64,000 nt of DNA from Aquanectria penicillioides. Lineage: Eukaryota > Ascomycota > Sordariomycetes > Hypocreales > Nectriaceae. Location of the stretch: the NCBI GenBank assembly GCA_003415625.1, contig PYIU01000009.1, positions 1,426,001-1,490,000 of the forward strand, written 5' to 3'. Of this stretch, positions 48,223 through 58,612 are shown piece by piece (position 1 is the stretch's first letter; each line of letters opens with the position of its first letter). A program made the translations under genes and the position numbers. Below the pieces are notes generated by a model. It was not told the DNA's origin. It ran no database searches and saw only the letters and a program-made list of their open reading frames with translations.

Positions 48223-49838
48223 ATGTCCAGATGACCCTTGTCGCTATGCTAATTAGGCTCCTCTTGTCCTGCTCCCCGACCCAATGCCAACCCCTCCACC
48301 TCGATCATGCACTCGCGCATCTGTTGTCCGAGACTCTGGACATATCTAATCAACTACCCACCTACCTATCCGTATCTACTAATGATGTATCTAGGTCCCT
48401 GACTATGTGCCGACGTCTCTCGCTATGTGGGGAATTCCCAACGAACCGTTGGTCTGGTATATCTCTCCGCTCAGGCTCCTGTATTTTCGACATGGTCCAC
48501 GCTGGATGGGACTCTGCAGCCGTGATCCGCACTATGAAGTACTTCGTATGTCTTTCCCCAGGACGGTCACTGTCACATCGGGTCCCTTGCTTGTCATCAT
48601 CTGTCGTCGTCCGTCTTCCACCGTCCGGTGCCGGGCACCATGGCATTTCCGGCGCCCCTCGTCTGCCTCTCGGGTCGATACCCGTACAAAACCCGAACCT
48701 CAGCGGCCGTCCTGCACGTAAAGCGCCCGCAACGCTGCAAGTACCGGAGCACAAATCGCCTTTTCTTGCCTCTCGTCCTTCGTGCCCTTGGGCTGCCTGC
48801 TGTTGCCAAACCTGTCGTCAATGATTTCAGGGGGGTGCGGAAACCAACCGCCACCGACGGTGCGTATCCCATCCAGCCGCCTGGCGTCATTGTGTCACCC
48901 CACGCGCCTCACCACCACCACAGTGGCCGCCGGTCCTGCTGCTGCACCACAGGGCCTGTGTCTCGAGCGATGTGGAGCTGTGGGGATGGGGATCCGGGCA
49001 AGAAGGCGCGGCAACGCCTCAGCCGCTGGTTGTTATCGGGTAGCCAGCCTGGTGCGCCTGGTATCTATGCGATACACCAATTGACAATAATGCAGTTGGC
49101 CCATAAGTCATCACTTCGGGCGGGTTTCGAACCGAATCAGTTCACCACGGCCGGGCTCGATATACTGACACTTGCTTATCATAATGCTGGTTCTATTGGA
49201 TTTTCAATATCATAACCCCTTCTAGAACACCTTACCCCGGGTCTCCTACCTGTACCCCGGCTGACTTGAAGCTTGGCTCCCTATATCGGGCAGCGAGGCG
49301 ATCCTCGATTTCAGCTTACCCCGGGCGTTGAGCTGTGTGTAACTTGATTATCGCAGTATCAGCCTGCAGCTGGATCTGCGCGTAGTGTGCTTGAATGAAT
49401 TCCCATAATTGGCGGATCCAATGCTCTGGGTTTCCTGGTTGTGTCCCCCGCTGATACACACGCAACCATGGTTGAGGTTGGCTATGTGGGGGTTCCCTTC
49501 TCACAGCTTCAATCAATCTAGGCGATGTCTCATAAAAACCCCTTGAACAAGGCTGCGGCTGTGATATGTTTATCGAGCTTCAGCCACGAGGATAAACCCC
49601 AGATTTGAAATAAGCTTGACGCAAATCCCCATGCTCGTCGTATTGTGACGTAACAGTTATGGTTATCTCAACGCTTAGCGAAACTTTCTAGTTTGCTTGT
49701 GATTGTGAGATTGCGTCGTATCGTCTCGTTTTCAACATTACATTTACATACGCATTGTACCTAAGTGCACATCGCCTCAGCTCCTTATCATACGCCCGGA
49801 GATAGACCCTTCAGCCCCGCGATGGCGCCAGCGCCAAT

Positions 49839-50925
49839 CTACTGCGAACCCTCCTTGTCATTCCTTTGACCGTGCCGCCCAACAAACGTCTTCATTCCCC
49901 TGTCCACCCCCGCAAGCTTGCGCACAATGACCTGGACACCCACGGGGAACACATTGTACCAGTCGATCCATCGCGCGTATAGCGGCATGCCCACTGTCGC
50001 GCCTCTCCCGCTGTCAATGGCCGCCACGATCTCCTTGGTCACGTCGACCGGCTCCACCACAGGCGCGATGAAGCTGTTGGGCGTCTGCACACCATAGAAC
50101 AGGGGCGTGCTCAGCTGGCCTGGGGTGACGAGCACGGTCCGGATCTCCGGGTGGCTCTCGCGGAGCTCTGCCGTCAGCGAGCGGTGCAGCGCCGAGATGC
50201 CGGCCTTGGCGGCCGCGTAGTCGGTCAATTGGGCAGCTCCCACGGTTCCGATGACTGAAGACACGTTGACAATGGTTCCGCCATTGCCGCTGCGGATGAT
50301 GGCCGGCAGGAAGGTCTTGAGGCAGTAGAAGGGTCCCAGGAGGTTGGTGCTCACACTCCTGTCAATCTCGTCCAGAGAGAGATCCAGCAGAGCCTTTCCA
50401 ATCACAATTGCGGCGTTGTTGATGAGGACAGTTGGTGTGCCAAGCTGGAAGGCGCTTCAGGTTAGCATACGTGAATGCATCAACTCAGGGGGCGGGATTC
50501 TGGGCTTGGACACGTACCTCCTTCTCGATCTGATCCGCAACCTTGGCGACCTGCGCCTTGTCGCTGACGTCACACTTGTAGAAAGTGACGCCTCTGGCCT
50601 CCATATTCTCCATTTCATTCACATCCAGCACCGCCACGGTAGCTCCACGCATGCCGTACACCTCAGCGATGAGCAAGCCCACGCCACTAGCCCCGCCGGT
50701 GATGACGATGACCTCCTCGCTGAGGTCGACTTCGCGAGGCAGCCCGTGTGCGATGCGCTGGTTGATGACGCCGGCCATCCAGCACAGCGTGATGAAGGTG
50801 GCCCACGCGATGGCGATGACCATGGGCGGCGACTCCCACTTGACCGTCTGCGCGCGGAAGCATAGTGGGATAATCCACGCGACGAACGGGTGCAGCAGCG
50901 TCGTGTTGAGGACCTTGAGAATCAT
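49839..50925 (-). CDS. Membrane-associated short-chain dehydrogenase/reductase
   Basis: NAD(P)-dependent oxidoreductase of the classical SDR family, similar in layout to retinol/17-beta-hydroxysteroid dehydrogenases on the ER or lipid droplets. Exons 50518-50925 and 49839-50444 encode 337 aa from the ATG used here. Hydrophobic N-terminal segments (VLNTTLLHPFVAWIIPLCF, MVIAIAWATFITLCWMAGV) precede the Rossmann motif ITGGASGVGLL (about residue 76), INNAA, the NVSSVIG Ser and active-site Y212-AAA-K216. The join is QIEKE-LGTPTVLINNAA. Substrate is unknown. The in-frame sequence upstream (TPYSRPPQRDSWFAPVSVDM) looks coding but reaches no ATG; an ATG sits there one base out of frame, so the true start may be upstream and hidden by a one-base deletion. 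A TATATATA lies at 51133-51140, about 200 nt upstream. Confidence 0.88.
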
Positions 50926-51717
50926 GTCGACGGACACGGGCGCAAACCAAGAGTCGCGCTGCGGCGGGCGCGAGTATGGAGTGGCGGCGGGCGCATGGCT
51001 GAGAGAGAGGGAGGGAGAGAGCTGGCAAAGGCGCTCGCTCGATTAGCTGTTTGCGTTCCTGAGAATCCCCCCGCGGGCGGTTAAAGTTGGGGACGGCACA
51101 CTAGCGCTGGGCGACACGCAGGGAAAGAGAGATATATATACAAGGCGGGGCGATGTCGAGGGAAGGATGAAGATGAAAGAATGAAGAAATTGTCTGAGTG
51201 GCCGACCGACAGTCGGAGACGGGATGAACGAGAGTGAAACGAGGTTGGAGTTTGATGCGATGGGTAGCATGTGGAAGTGAGACGACGTCGGTTTCTAAGC
51301 GCCGAGCACCCTTGTCCCCTGGTTTTTTTTTGGTCTTGGGAGTGGAGTGGGACCCCGATCTTGGCCGCGTGCTAGTTTCGACGACACATTTTGGGTGAGC
51401 CGGTGCGCCGAAAACACTGGCATCGAACTGGTTGGTTTGTTGGGTTCAATAGTTCACGGGGACGTTGACTCGTTGTCTCTTTTCTGTTTGGGTTCGAAGC
51501 TGCACTGCAAGTGTATGTGATTATTCTCGGCTCGGCCAGATGCATCGTTACACTCAGACCCATTCACACGCAACACCAGAATCAATCACGGGGATGCACG
51601 TTGATTTTCATCAATATAGACTTAGTAGTAGGGTTGGTAGTACATCTCGATGGTACATAATAATGCCGAAGCCAATTCTATATGCAACGCCCGGGGATTT
51701 TTGTCCAGTAATATACA
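50926..51717. other. Spacer between SDR and RRG9 genes
   Basis: Contains the SDR promoter (TATATATA at 51133-51140), possibly its true N-terminal codons up to about 50996, and the 3' UTR of RRG9. Nothing else is seen. Confidence 0.5.
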
Positions 51718-52956
51718 TCATGAGCGAGGAGTGATCCCCGGGCCCGGCTTCCGCATGTTTGATCGGATCTCCCGGTCGTCTCTCTCCCCCAGCTCACGGT
51801 TGCGCTTAATGGCATGCTTTCGATTGACGTGATAACTTGGGTCTCGGGTGATACCTTCCAAGCGCCATTTACGCGGGGGCTTCATTCCCAGAGCAGCCTG
51901 GCGATCCCAGACCTGCATACCACGGCGGAACCAACGCTCTTGTCGGTTCTTTTCCTCGTCAACTGTCGGTTGCCACTTGCTTTTTAGAATACGACGAATG
52001 TTCTCGGGAGAGACTTCGAACTTGTTGGCCAAGGTTGAGGTAGTGTAAGTGTTCGGGAACTGGGCATTCAAGGCACGGATACCAGCGAGAGCATCGGGGG
52101 AAAGTCGCTTTTGGGGCTTCCAACCGTCTGGGAATTTTTCCTTCAATGCTTGCTTCTGAATTTTCCACTGCGGGGTATCGTCTTGTGCCTCTCCGGGAGC
52201 AGGTCCAACAGAAGGTTCCGATGAGAATGTGGTGTTTTTGCCAGGCGCCAAGCTATTCGTACTGGCAGACTTTCTTTTCCAAGGCTGATCGGTACCATTG
52301 CTGTCCCAGGTGCCCGTCTTCCAAGGTTTGCCCTTGAACTTGCCATCGCCTCGGAATGGGGGCTTGCCTTGAAACTTGCCTTCACCTCGGAATGGGGGCC
52401 TGTCTTGAAACTTGCCATCACCTCGGAATCGTGGTTTATCCTGGAACTTCCCATCGCCTTTGAATCGAGGCTTGTCCTTGTATTTGCCGTCGCCTCGGAA
52501 TCGGGGTTTGCCTCCAAACTTATCATTGCCTTCTCCGTTAGAATTTCGATTCCAAGGTTTTCTCTCAGGTGGTGCAATATGTTCAGATTCGGACGGTATG
52601 GTGGCTTCAATTGGCTCGGCATTCTGAGCAGGTTCTGTGCTCGTGACGGGCTCCACAGCTTCGTGGTAAGTTTCGCTGATCGAAGGCGACTCATTTGTTG
52701 AAGGACGGGAGGCTTCTAATTCTGCATCTGCAGAGGGCGCTGCAGGAGTTGGGGGATTGGTAGCTCCAGCATCTTGGTTCAGCTGTCGCGATAGATGGAG
52801 ATGTCGGGAGTGTCGCGCGACCACGAACTGGTTGCGGTAAAGGGCCACGGAGGGAGATGGGCGGAGACGGAGAAAAGATGTAGGCTCGACCTTGTGGACT
52901 TGAGAAAGCCCTTGAATAAAGATGCGCAGGGGCGTGACACGGCATGTGCAGCCCAT
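51718..52956 (-). CDS. rrg9: Required for respiratory growth protein 9, mitochondrial
   Basis: Single exon, 412 aa. Rrg9/neugrin-type proteins are mitochondrial and needed for respiration and mtDNA maintenance in yeast. The C-terminal domain is diagnostic: WKIQKQALKEKFPDGWKPQK, LSPDALAGIRALNAQFPNTY, FEVSPENIRRILKSKWQPTV, WFRRGMQVWDRQAALGMKPP. The N-terminus is basic and Arg-rich (TPLRIFIQGLSQVHK, RHSRHLHLSRQ), as for a mitochondrial presequence. Between them lies an Ser/Pro/Glu-rich linker and a basic array of five 12-residue repeats (KPRFRGDGKFQD type, DNA 52330-52509). An in-frame extension to 53004 would need a TTG start, so the ATG at 52956 is preferred. Confidence 0.9.
   Translation of the reverse strand: MGCTCRVTPLRIFIQGLSQVHKVEPTSFLRLRPSPSVALYRNQFVVARHSRHLHLSRQLNQDAGATNPPTPAAPSADAELEASRPSTNESPSISETYHEAVEPVTSTEPAQNAEPIEATIPSESEHIAPPERKPWNRNSNGEGNDKFGGKPRFRGDGKYKDKPRFKGDGKFQDKPRFRGDGKFQDRPPFRGEGKFQGKPPFRGDGKFKGKPWKTGTWDSNGTDQPWKRKSASTNSLAPGKNTTFSSEPSVGPAPGEAQDDTPQWKIQKQALKEKFPDGWKPQKRLSPDALAGIRALNAQFPNTYTTSTLANKFEVSPENIRRILKSKWQPTVDEEKNRQERWFRRGMQVWDRQAALGMKPPRKWRLEGITRDPSYHVNRKHAIKRNRELGERDDREIRSNMRKPGPGITPRS
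52330..52509 (-). repeat. 36-base tandem repeat coding for 12-residue units in RRG9
   Basis: Five imperfect 36-base copies encode KPRFRGDGKYKD, KPRFKGDGKFQD, KPRFRGDGKFQD, RPPFRGEGKFQG and KPPFRGDGKFKG. Unit identity is high at protein level and drifts at third positions, so the array is not a fresh duplication. Confidence 0.9.
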
Positions 52957-53328
52957 GGTGGGCAAGTGGACGAGGGTGTCGCTGGTGGTGACCGAGGTGG
53001 ACAAGCAAGAAAAAGTTGGACTAAATTGGCAACGCTGGTCAAAACGAGATCCATTACCAGTGGCCTGGGAGGTTTGAGCCAGGTACCGGTCCTCCGTACT
53101 CCGTACAGAGTAGGTACCTACCTACCTAGGCAATCGCAAAACGCAGTGTCATTTGGTACAAGCTAGTGCCAAAGTGGGTCTGGTCACTGAAACAGGACTC
53201 GTCCAGAATGTGAGCAGCAAAGTGAACGAGCCAGTGAGCAAGGTACGTGTGTCAAGCGGAAGGTACCCCTTGTCACACTGGGAGGTTGACCCACCCACAC
53301 GTGATGTCAGAAAACAGGGCAGAGGTTC

Positions 53329-53502
53329 CTAATGTTAGTTGAATTAAATACATTAAACGTATATTTATAACTCCTAAGAGAAGAATTACTATAAAAGAAT
53401 CAAATGTATTTTTTGCTTTTAAATCAATTTCTATTTCATTGCTCTCTTAAAATACTACGTATCTACAATATCTTTATAGTGCATAAATATAATGAATAGA
53501 GA
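53329..53502. other. AT-rich island
   Basis: Over the two lines 53341-53460 I count 26 G or C in 120 bases, against GC-rich flanks on both sides. It has no open frame. It might be a RIP-mutated relic, a mitochondrial DNA insertion or a scaffold attachment region. Confidence 0.6.
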
Positions 53503-54965
53503 TGGGGCATGTTCTCAGTGAGATGTAGGGCAAGCGACCAATGAGGTCACGTTTTGGTGGGTCAGCCTCCGGGTGAGACCGGGGGACACCTTCCGCTTGA
53601 CTGGATGCTCCCAGCGATCAAGAGAAGGCACACCAGTGCCTGCCCAGCAAATCCAGGCCAAGGTCTGGACTAAAGTGGCGCCGCTCCGGCCAACATGGGC
53701 GTCCTGCAGGCGAACGGGACAGCCCCGTTGCGGCCCCCTCAGGTCAACCGAACTCACCAACCACAAGAAGCCAAACCACGCCCACGCAAACCACACCCGC
53801 ACGTCCACACCCACTCCCGCTCCCGCAACCGCGGGCGAACCATGCGTTGCATGGCAGCTAATACTATTCCAACTTCCTCTCGCATGAAGCGGACTCTTCA
53901 GAACGCACTCGATATGCAGACGGCCCCGGCCGGTCCGGCCACGATAGGACTCTGGTCCTCGGTAGCTGGCGTTAACTCGTCAAATCGTCCTCGTGGTGCC
54001 ATACGGCAATCCCGCATCTTGAGCATTAGGTCTTGATTCTTGGCGTATTCGTATACTTGCTCCCACCTTCCCAAACACCCCCCAAACCCTCGAGCCAATT
54101 CCTGAATCCTGGCTCCCGGAAACTCGACCGTCGAGTGACGGCTCGAACATCTCCTCGGTCGGCAATCTCAAAGTCGAGATTGCCGTTGTCGATATCGCCG
54201 TTCCTTCGCTTAGTCTATTGCCCTCGCTGGCCATCACCTTTCCGCGCATGCCGAGTTCCATTCGTGTCCTCCTCCGGCCGAGACCACATTATCCAGCCGA
54301 AGCAGACCCCAGCTCAATTAGTTCCACCCTGGTCTTTATCCCGTCATTGCGACGTCCACCACCCGTCAACGGAGCCCGACTTGGTGCCCGGGGCCCACAC
54401 AAGTGCCGCCGACCTGCAGTTCAACCCTTCGTCAACACAGAACAGGACAGTTCATCATGCATTGAAATGGCAGAGGAGACGGCCCAGAGAAACCCTTCTC
54501 CCCAGTGGCTACCTTTCCTACGGAACCCCTCAAGACTGGCACCATTCTGGTCCTTCACATGCATACGCAACGACGGTTCCGCAATCCGAGTTTACCAGCA
54601 ACCAGGCCAACTACCCTCCCAAGATGCTGCCGGAAGCTCTCCCATGTCTCCCGGACCATGACCTGATGGGCCTGTAGGCGGAACACCCGCCGACTCTGGA
54701 CGTTTATGCACCTCGAACGCAGCCACGATCCCAGACTTGCTCCGCATCATGTCTCACCACCTGGTGTCGAGTGGGGATAATTCACTTCTCGCCCACCCAA
54801 AGCGCTGTTGGACCAGCGCCATGAGGTCTTTCTCGTTCTAGGGTCCTAGCCGCCCTACCCAAGTTCGGATCAGCGAATAAACAATTCCCGCCTCAGTGTT
54901 CCGATTGTCTATGGCCAATGCCCCAAGCCCGAAAATGGGGTCCCTCTTGGGGACTAGGATAACTG

Positions 54966-54973
54966 TATAAAAG
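54966..54973 (+). promoter_or_regulatory. TATA box of the MpaB-type gene
   Basis: TATAAAAG lies 62 nt upstream of the ATG at 55035, a sensible distance for a short leader. Confidence 0.5.
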
Positions 54974-55034
54974 GGCCTCGGCCAGGTCCATCTTCTTGCC
55001 CTCCTCGAGACGTAAAATCCAACCCGAATTCACA

Positions 55035-56694
55035 ATGTCTGCGCCAACGAGTGAACCAAGACTAGTTTGGGGCCACAAGTTCCATTGGACCCACGAGCAC
55101 AAGCCTGCCTCGGAGATTTCCCACTTGCTATACAGTTACGACAAACTCGCCACTGACGCATTGGATCGTCTTGACGAGATTTCCCCGCCCACGTCAAAAT
55201 CATGGAAATGTCCACATGGATCCGGAGAAGGCCAGAGGGATCTCTATACCATGGTTCAAGAACACGCCGCCTCGGATCCGCTGCTTGGCGAGCTCTCGAA
55301 CGACATTTCAACGGTACCCGAGTGGGTTGACTGGGACCAGATCCAGCGTGGGCAACGTGTCGTTTACCAATTCAATGCGCAGATTCTACTCGGGGTAAGT
55401 CGGGTTTGTCAACTCCTTGGCTATGTTTCTGCTAACTCGCAAAGCTCTTATACAAGTCACTGCTCGGTGGAATGGGCGCTTGGCGAGTAGTGGAGACGTT
55501 GTCGAGAACCGGAGGTTTTGGGGTTCGTGTTACTCAGAGGCGTCTTCTCGAGACTCTTCAGCATTTCATGGAGGTGATTGAGGACCTTGATTCCATCAAG
55601 CCTGGGGGAAAGGGGTTTGTTTCCTCAGTCCGCGTGCGGCTGCTCCATGCATCAGTGCGCCGACGCCTCATGCAACTGGAGCGCGAAAAGCCAGGATACT
55701 TCGATGTTGATAAGTGGGGGGTTCCTATTAACGACCTCCATTGCATCGGCACTGTTTCAGTTTACTCTACTGCAATTGTCTACATGGCGCTTCCGAGGCA
55801 GGGGATATTTCTAACCGAGCAGCAAACAGCCGATTATCTTGCTCTTTGGCGGTGGACTGGCCATCTTCTAGGGGCGCCGGTCGATTGGATGACATCGCCA
55901 GCGAAGGCCAAGGCCATGATGGAGTCGGTCATGACCTCGGAGATGGACCCCTCACGCAACTCTAGGATCCTGGCCAACAACATCCTGACGGCCGAGGCCA
56001 ACATTCCACCTCTGTACGCGCCGCGCGAGCTTCTCGTAGCGCAGGCCTACCAACTCAACGGAGACGTCCTCGCCAGCGCCCTGGGTATTGAGAGGCCCCG
56101 CTGGCACTATCGCGTGTTCACTTGGTTGCAGTGCCTTATCCTCGCATTCTTGAGCTACACATACCCCTGGACGCCTGTTTGGGCACAGAGGGACAGGGAT
56201 CGGGTATGTGAACCAACATGGACTTATAGATATGCATCCAACCAATACCCTCCCATTACGCACCACCTCCCATCACCCCCCCCCATCCTTCATATCTAGT
56301 TTCTCCTTTCGGATGCATATCCCCGATGTGCAGAAAAGAATCTGTGGCTGACGTCGTGCAACAGAAGTTCAGGAACATTACTCATCACATGATCACCAGC
56401 AAGAGCATCGGAGGCATCGGAGAGCCTGCCAAGTTCCAGTTCCAGTACATCCCGCGCCTTGGGATGCTGACGGAGATGGGCTCCCCGGAAGAAATTGCCA
56501 CCGAAAAATCATCTTGGTCAGCCGTGATGATGACATCGAAGCGCCCATCCAAGGCTGTGCTGGTCATCGGGGCGCTGGTTGGAATAGTGGCAGTGACATG
56601 CTTCGTGGGCATGACCGGTTTCCTTCGGATTTTACCGCACTCGTTGTTGTCATCGCTCCTTGCTGAGCCCCAAGTGTTGCAAAGCCTCGGATGA
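55035..56694 (+). CDS. MpaB / rubber-oxygenase-type (DUF2236) ER-bound oxygenase
   Basis: Exons 55035-55394, 55445-56203 and 56365-56694 encode 482 aa. The family includes MpaB of mycophenolic acid synthesis, which cleaves a farnesyl side chain, and bacterial latex-clearing heme oxygenases. Conserved blocks are YQFNAQILLG-LLYKSLLGGMGAWR, VRVTQRRLLETLQHFMEVIE, VRLLHASVRRRLM, and INDLHCIGTVSVYSTAIVY followed by YLALWRWTGHLLGAP; His residues here are the expected heme ligands in the family. Two hydrophobic regions near the C-terminus (FTWLQCLILAFLSYTYPW and KAVLVIGALVGIVAVTCFVG) suggest membrane anchoring. The third-exon acceptor (GTGCAACAG) is set by phase; intron 2 is 161 nt. A TATAAAAG lies 62 nt upstream. 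No polyketide or terpene genes lie beside it, so the substrate is unknown. Confidence 0.88.
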
Positions 56695-57357
56695 TACGAG
56701 GCAAGTAAAACATAAGTACAAACCAAAAAAAAAAAAAAACCTTGCCCAACCAATTGATGATGGGGAGGCGAAGAATGAACGAAAGCGGCCGTCACTAGTG
56801 GGGGCTTATTGGTCGGATTCGGTCATTGATTATGTATGATTCACGTGGGTAATTCACAAGCGGTTTCCTTGGATTTCTCGATTAAGATATCTTTATTTCC
56901 CTTGACGACCAGGTCGCAGTATGCGCTGCCATGTACAAAGGCTAGCCACGAATAGTGTGCAGAAGGTTGCTCTTGAGGAAGCAAATAGCAGTTTCCCTGG
57001 AATGGGGTACGATTGCTGCTTCCGTTTATCCAAATCTGGTTGCCTACAATAGTAGGTCTGAAAAACAACTATTTTGCCCATAACTCCAGCGCAATAAAAG
57101 AAAAGAAGGAAATAAAACAATGATGATAATACGACCTTGTATGCAATGGAAAGACCCCCCGAGTTCATCCCTTTGAGACCATGATGGTATGAAAAAAACA
57201 AGCCTGGTTTCCTCACTCAACTCGCACACACATTCGATTCCGCCGTGTAGCCGTGAAACGCCCAAAGAAAATATAATACCGGATCAAGTGCCTGTGCTCC
57301 CTTGTTTCCCATCCTCGTTCTTCATCCTGTGCCTTGATTTACTCTGCGCGCATCCTT
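56695..57357. other. Convergent 3' spacer
   Basis: 3' UTR regions of the MpaB and calcipressin genes, with an A tract at about 56726-56739. No gene is seen. Confidence 0.55.
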
Positions 57358-58122
57358 TCAAGCATCGATCATGAGCTCAACGGGTGGCCGGGAAGTGTGG
57401 GCCAGGATGGGCTTGGTGGAATCGATGGGGCTGGCCTCCTCGGGCTCGTCGGTCATGTCCTCGACAAAGACGGCGGGCATGGAGTTCTCCTCAGGCTTGT
57501 AGATCAGAGTAGAGGAGCGCGAGCGGGTGCGGCCAGGCAGAGCAGAGTCGGGAGGAGTGATAGGAGAGGTAGAGACGTCGATGGGCCCGGGGCGGTGGTG
57601 CAGCTTGGCAAGAGCCTCGGCGAGATCCTCCGCGTGGACGAGCTTGTTGGGGGCGTCTTCGAGGCGCACCTCCCAGCCGTGGGGAGGGCTAGGAGGGGGA
57701 GAGATGAAGAAGAGCTTGCCGGCGTCGGGAAGGGCGAGGTGCTCGTCGCGGGCGGTGATGGGAGTGGGCTGGCCAAAGTAGACCTTGAGCTGCTGTCCAA
57801 GGACGTGCTCGGCGTCCCAGACCTGGCGGACGTCGATGGCGGCCTGCTCGTCAAAGAAGGAGATGACAATGCGGCGGAAGGACTTGAGAGGAGCGAATGA
57901 GTGGATGGGAGCGGATTGGGAGATCAAGTCGCGGATAGTCTGGAGGTTCTCCGGTAGGAAGATGTCGGTGTCGTTGAGGTTTGTGAATAGCAGGGTGTTG
58001 GAGGGGTGGATGGGGAGGGTCAGAGGTGGGAGGTTGGAGAGGTCGAGAGACAGGTTAGAGCGTCGGGACGCGTTGGAGGAGGAGCGGGAAGGCCGCGCTG
58101 AAGATTCCATGCTGTTGGACAT
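57358..58122 (-). CDS. rcn1: Calcipressin (regulator of calcineurin)
   Basis: Calcipressin/RCAN family, 254 aa, single exon; binds the calcineurin catalytic subunit and modulates Ca2+ stress signalling. Residues about 35-130 form the RRM-like fold (PIHPSNTLLFTNLNDTDIFL, PIHSFAPLKSFRRIVISFFD, LGQQLKVYFGQPTPI). The family signature FFISPPPSPPHGW follows at about residue 138, with two Ser-Pro-type phosphorylation positions, then a disordered Ser/Pro tail ending RPPVELMIDA. The N-terminal 30 residues are Ser-rich and probably regulatory. Upstream on the same strand are GGAT and GTTT microsatellites within the leader region. Confidence 0.93.
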   Translation of the reverse strand: MSNSMESSARPSRSSSNASRRSNLSLDLSNLPPLTLPIHPSNTLLFTNLNDTDIFLPENLQTIRDLISQSAPIHSFAPLKSFRRIVISFFDEQAAIDVRQVWDAEHVLGQQLKVYFGQPTPITARDEHLALPDAGKLFFISPPPSPPHGWEVRLEDAPNKLVHAEDLAEALAKLHHRPGPIDVSTSPITPPDSALPGRTRSRSSTLIYKPEENSMPAVFVEDMTDEPEEASPIDSTKPILAHTSRPPVELMIDA

Positions 58123-58344
58123 TTTGAATATGATTGAGGAGGAGGTGGGTTGTGGTGAGTTGGTTGTGGTGGAGAGGTTTGGAGGTGGTCGCGGCGACGG
58201 ATATATAGGTCTACCGGTAGTCTAGCAGCGGCTGTGGAGGAGGTTGGTGTTGTATTCTAACTTGGGTAATGCAGGCGACCGGGGTTGGTGTCGAGCGTTG
58301 CGCAAGGGTCCAGATTTGAAGTGTGTCTGGAGAAGAGGAGTGGA

Positions 58345-58369
58345 GGATGGATGGATGGATGGATGGATG
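58345..58369. repeat. GGAT microsatellite
   Basis: About six tandem GGAT units upstream of the calcipressin gene. Confidence 0.85.
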
Positions 58370-58539
58370 CAGGCTTGCAGTAGTAGTTGTTTGTTTGTTT
58401 GATTGTTTGTTGCTGGTGTGAAGAGCGGATGGGAAAGCTTGTGGGTGGACAAGCCGGGACATTATATGTATGCATCCTGGATGAAGGACGAGAGCGAGAG
58501 TCGGATTAGTCTCGCGGACTTCGCCCCAGCCGCCCACAA

Positions 58540-58612
58540 GCAGAAAGCAGACGCAGACACAGACACAGACGCAGCAGCAGCAGAAGCAGAAGCAGCGACA
58601 GCAGGCGCCGCA
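58540..58612. repeat. CAG/CAGACA-rich low-complexity tract
   Basis: Imperfect CAGACA, CAG and CAGAAG units without a supporting reading frame. Confidence 0.75.

Larger units (their letters stand above)
46038..49838. other. 3.8-kb spacer, low-complexity
   Basis: Carries GCAATA, CATGG and GGCTT arrays near the pseudokinase promoter, degenerate GAGGGC/GAGCCAC repeats (46790-46900), twin poly-G tracts, and a 9-base array at 48185. Around 49080-49520 a short minus-strand frame and repeated CTTACCCCGGG suggest a decayed element. No gene is supported. Confidence 0.5.
52957..55034. other. 2.1-kb spacer with an AT-rich island
   Basis: Includes TACGGAG/TACCTAC motifs at 53084-53130, an AT-rich island (53329-53502), and a pyrimidine-rich region up to the MpaB gene. 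A frame at 54033-54677 has no ATG start and no domain. No gene is supported. Confidence 0.5.

Noticed and set aside
48108..48824. 238-codon plus-strand frame
   Set aside because: Begins in a 9-base tandem repeat and has no domain or codon bias.
49100..49150. Second GGTTCGAA-type box as a tRNA candidate
   Set aside because: No matching A box at proper distance and no paired acceptor stem.
54033..54677. 214-codon plus-strand frame upstream of the MpaB gene
   Set aside because: Opens at TTG rather than ATG, no domain recognised, and the region reads as a pyrimidine-rich promoter. A relic cannot be excluded.
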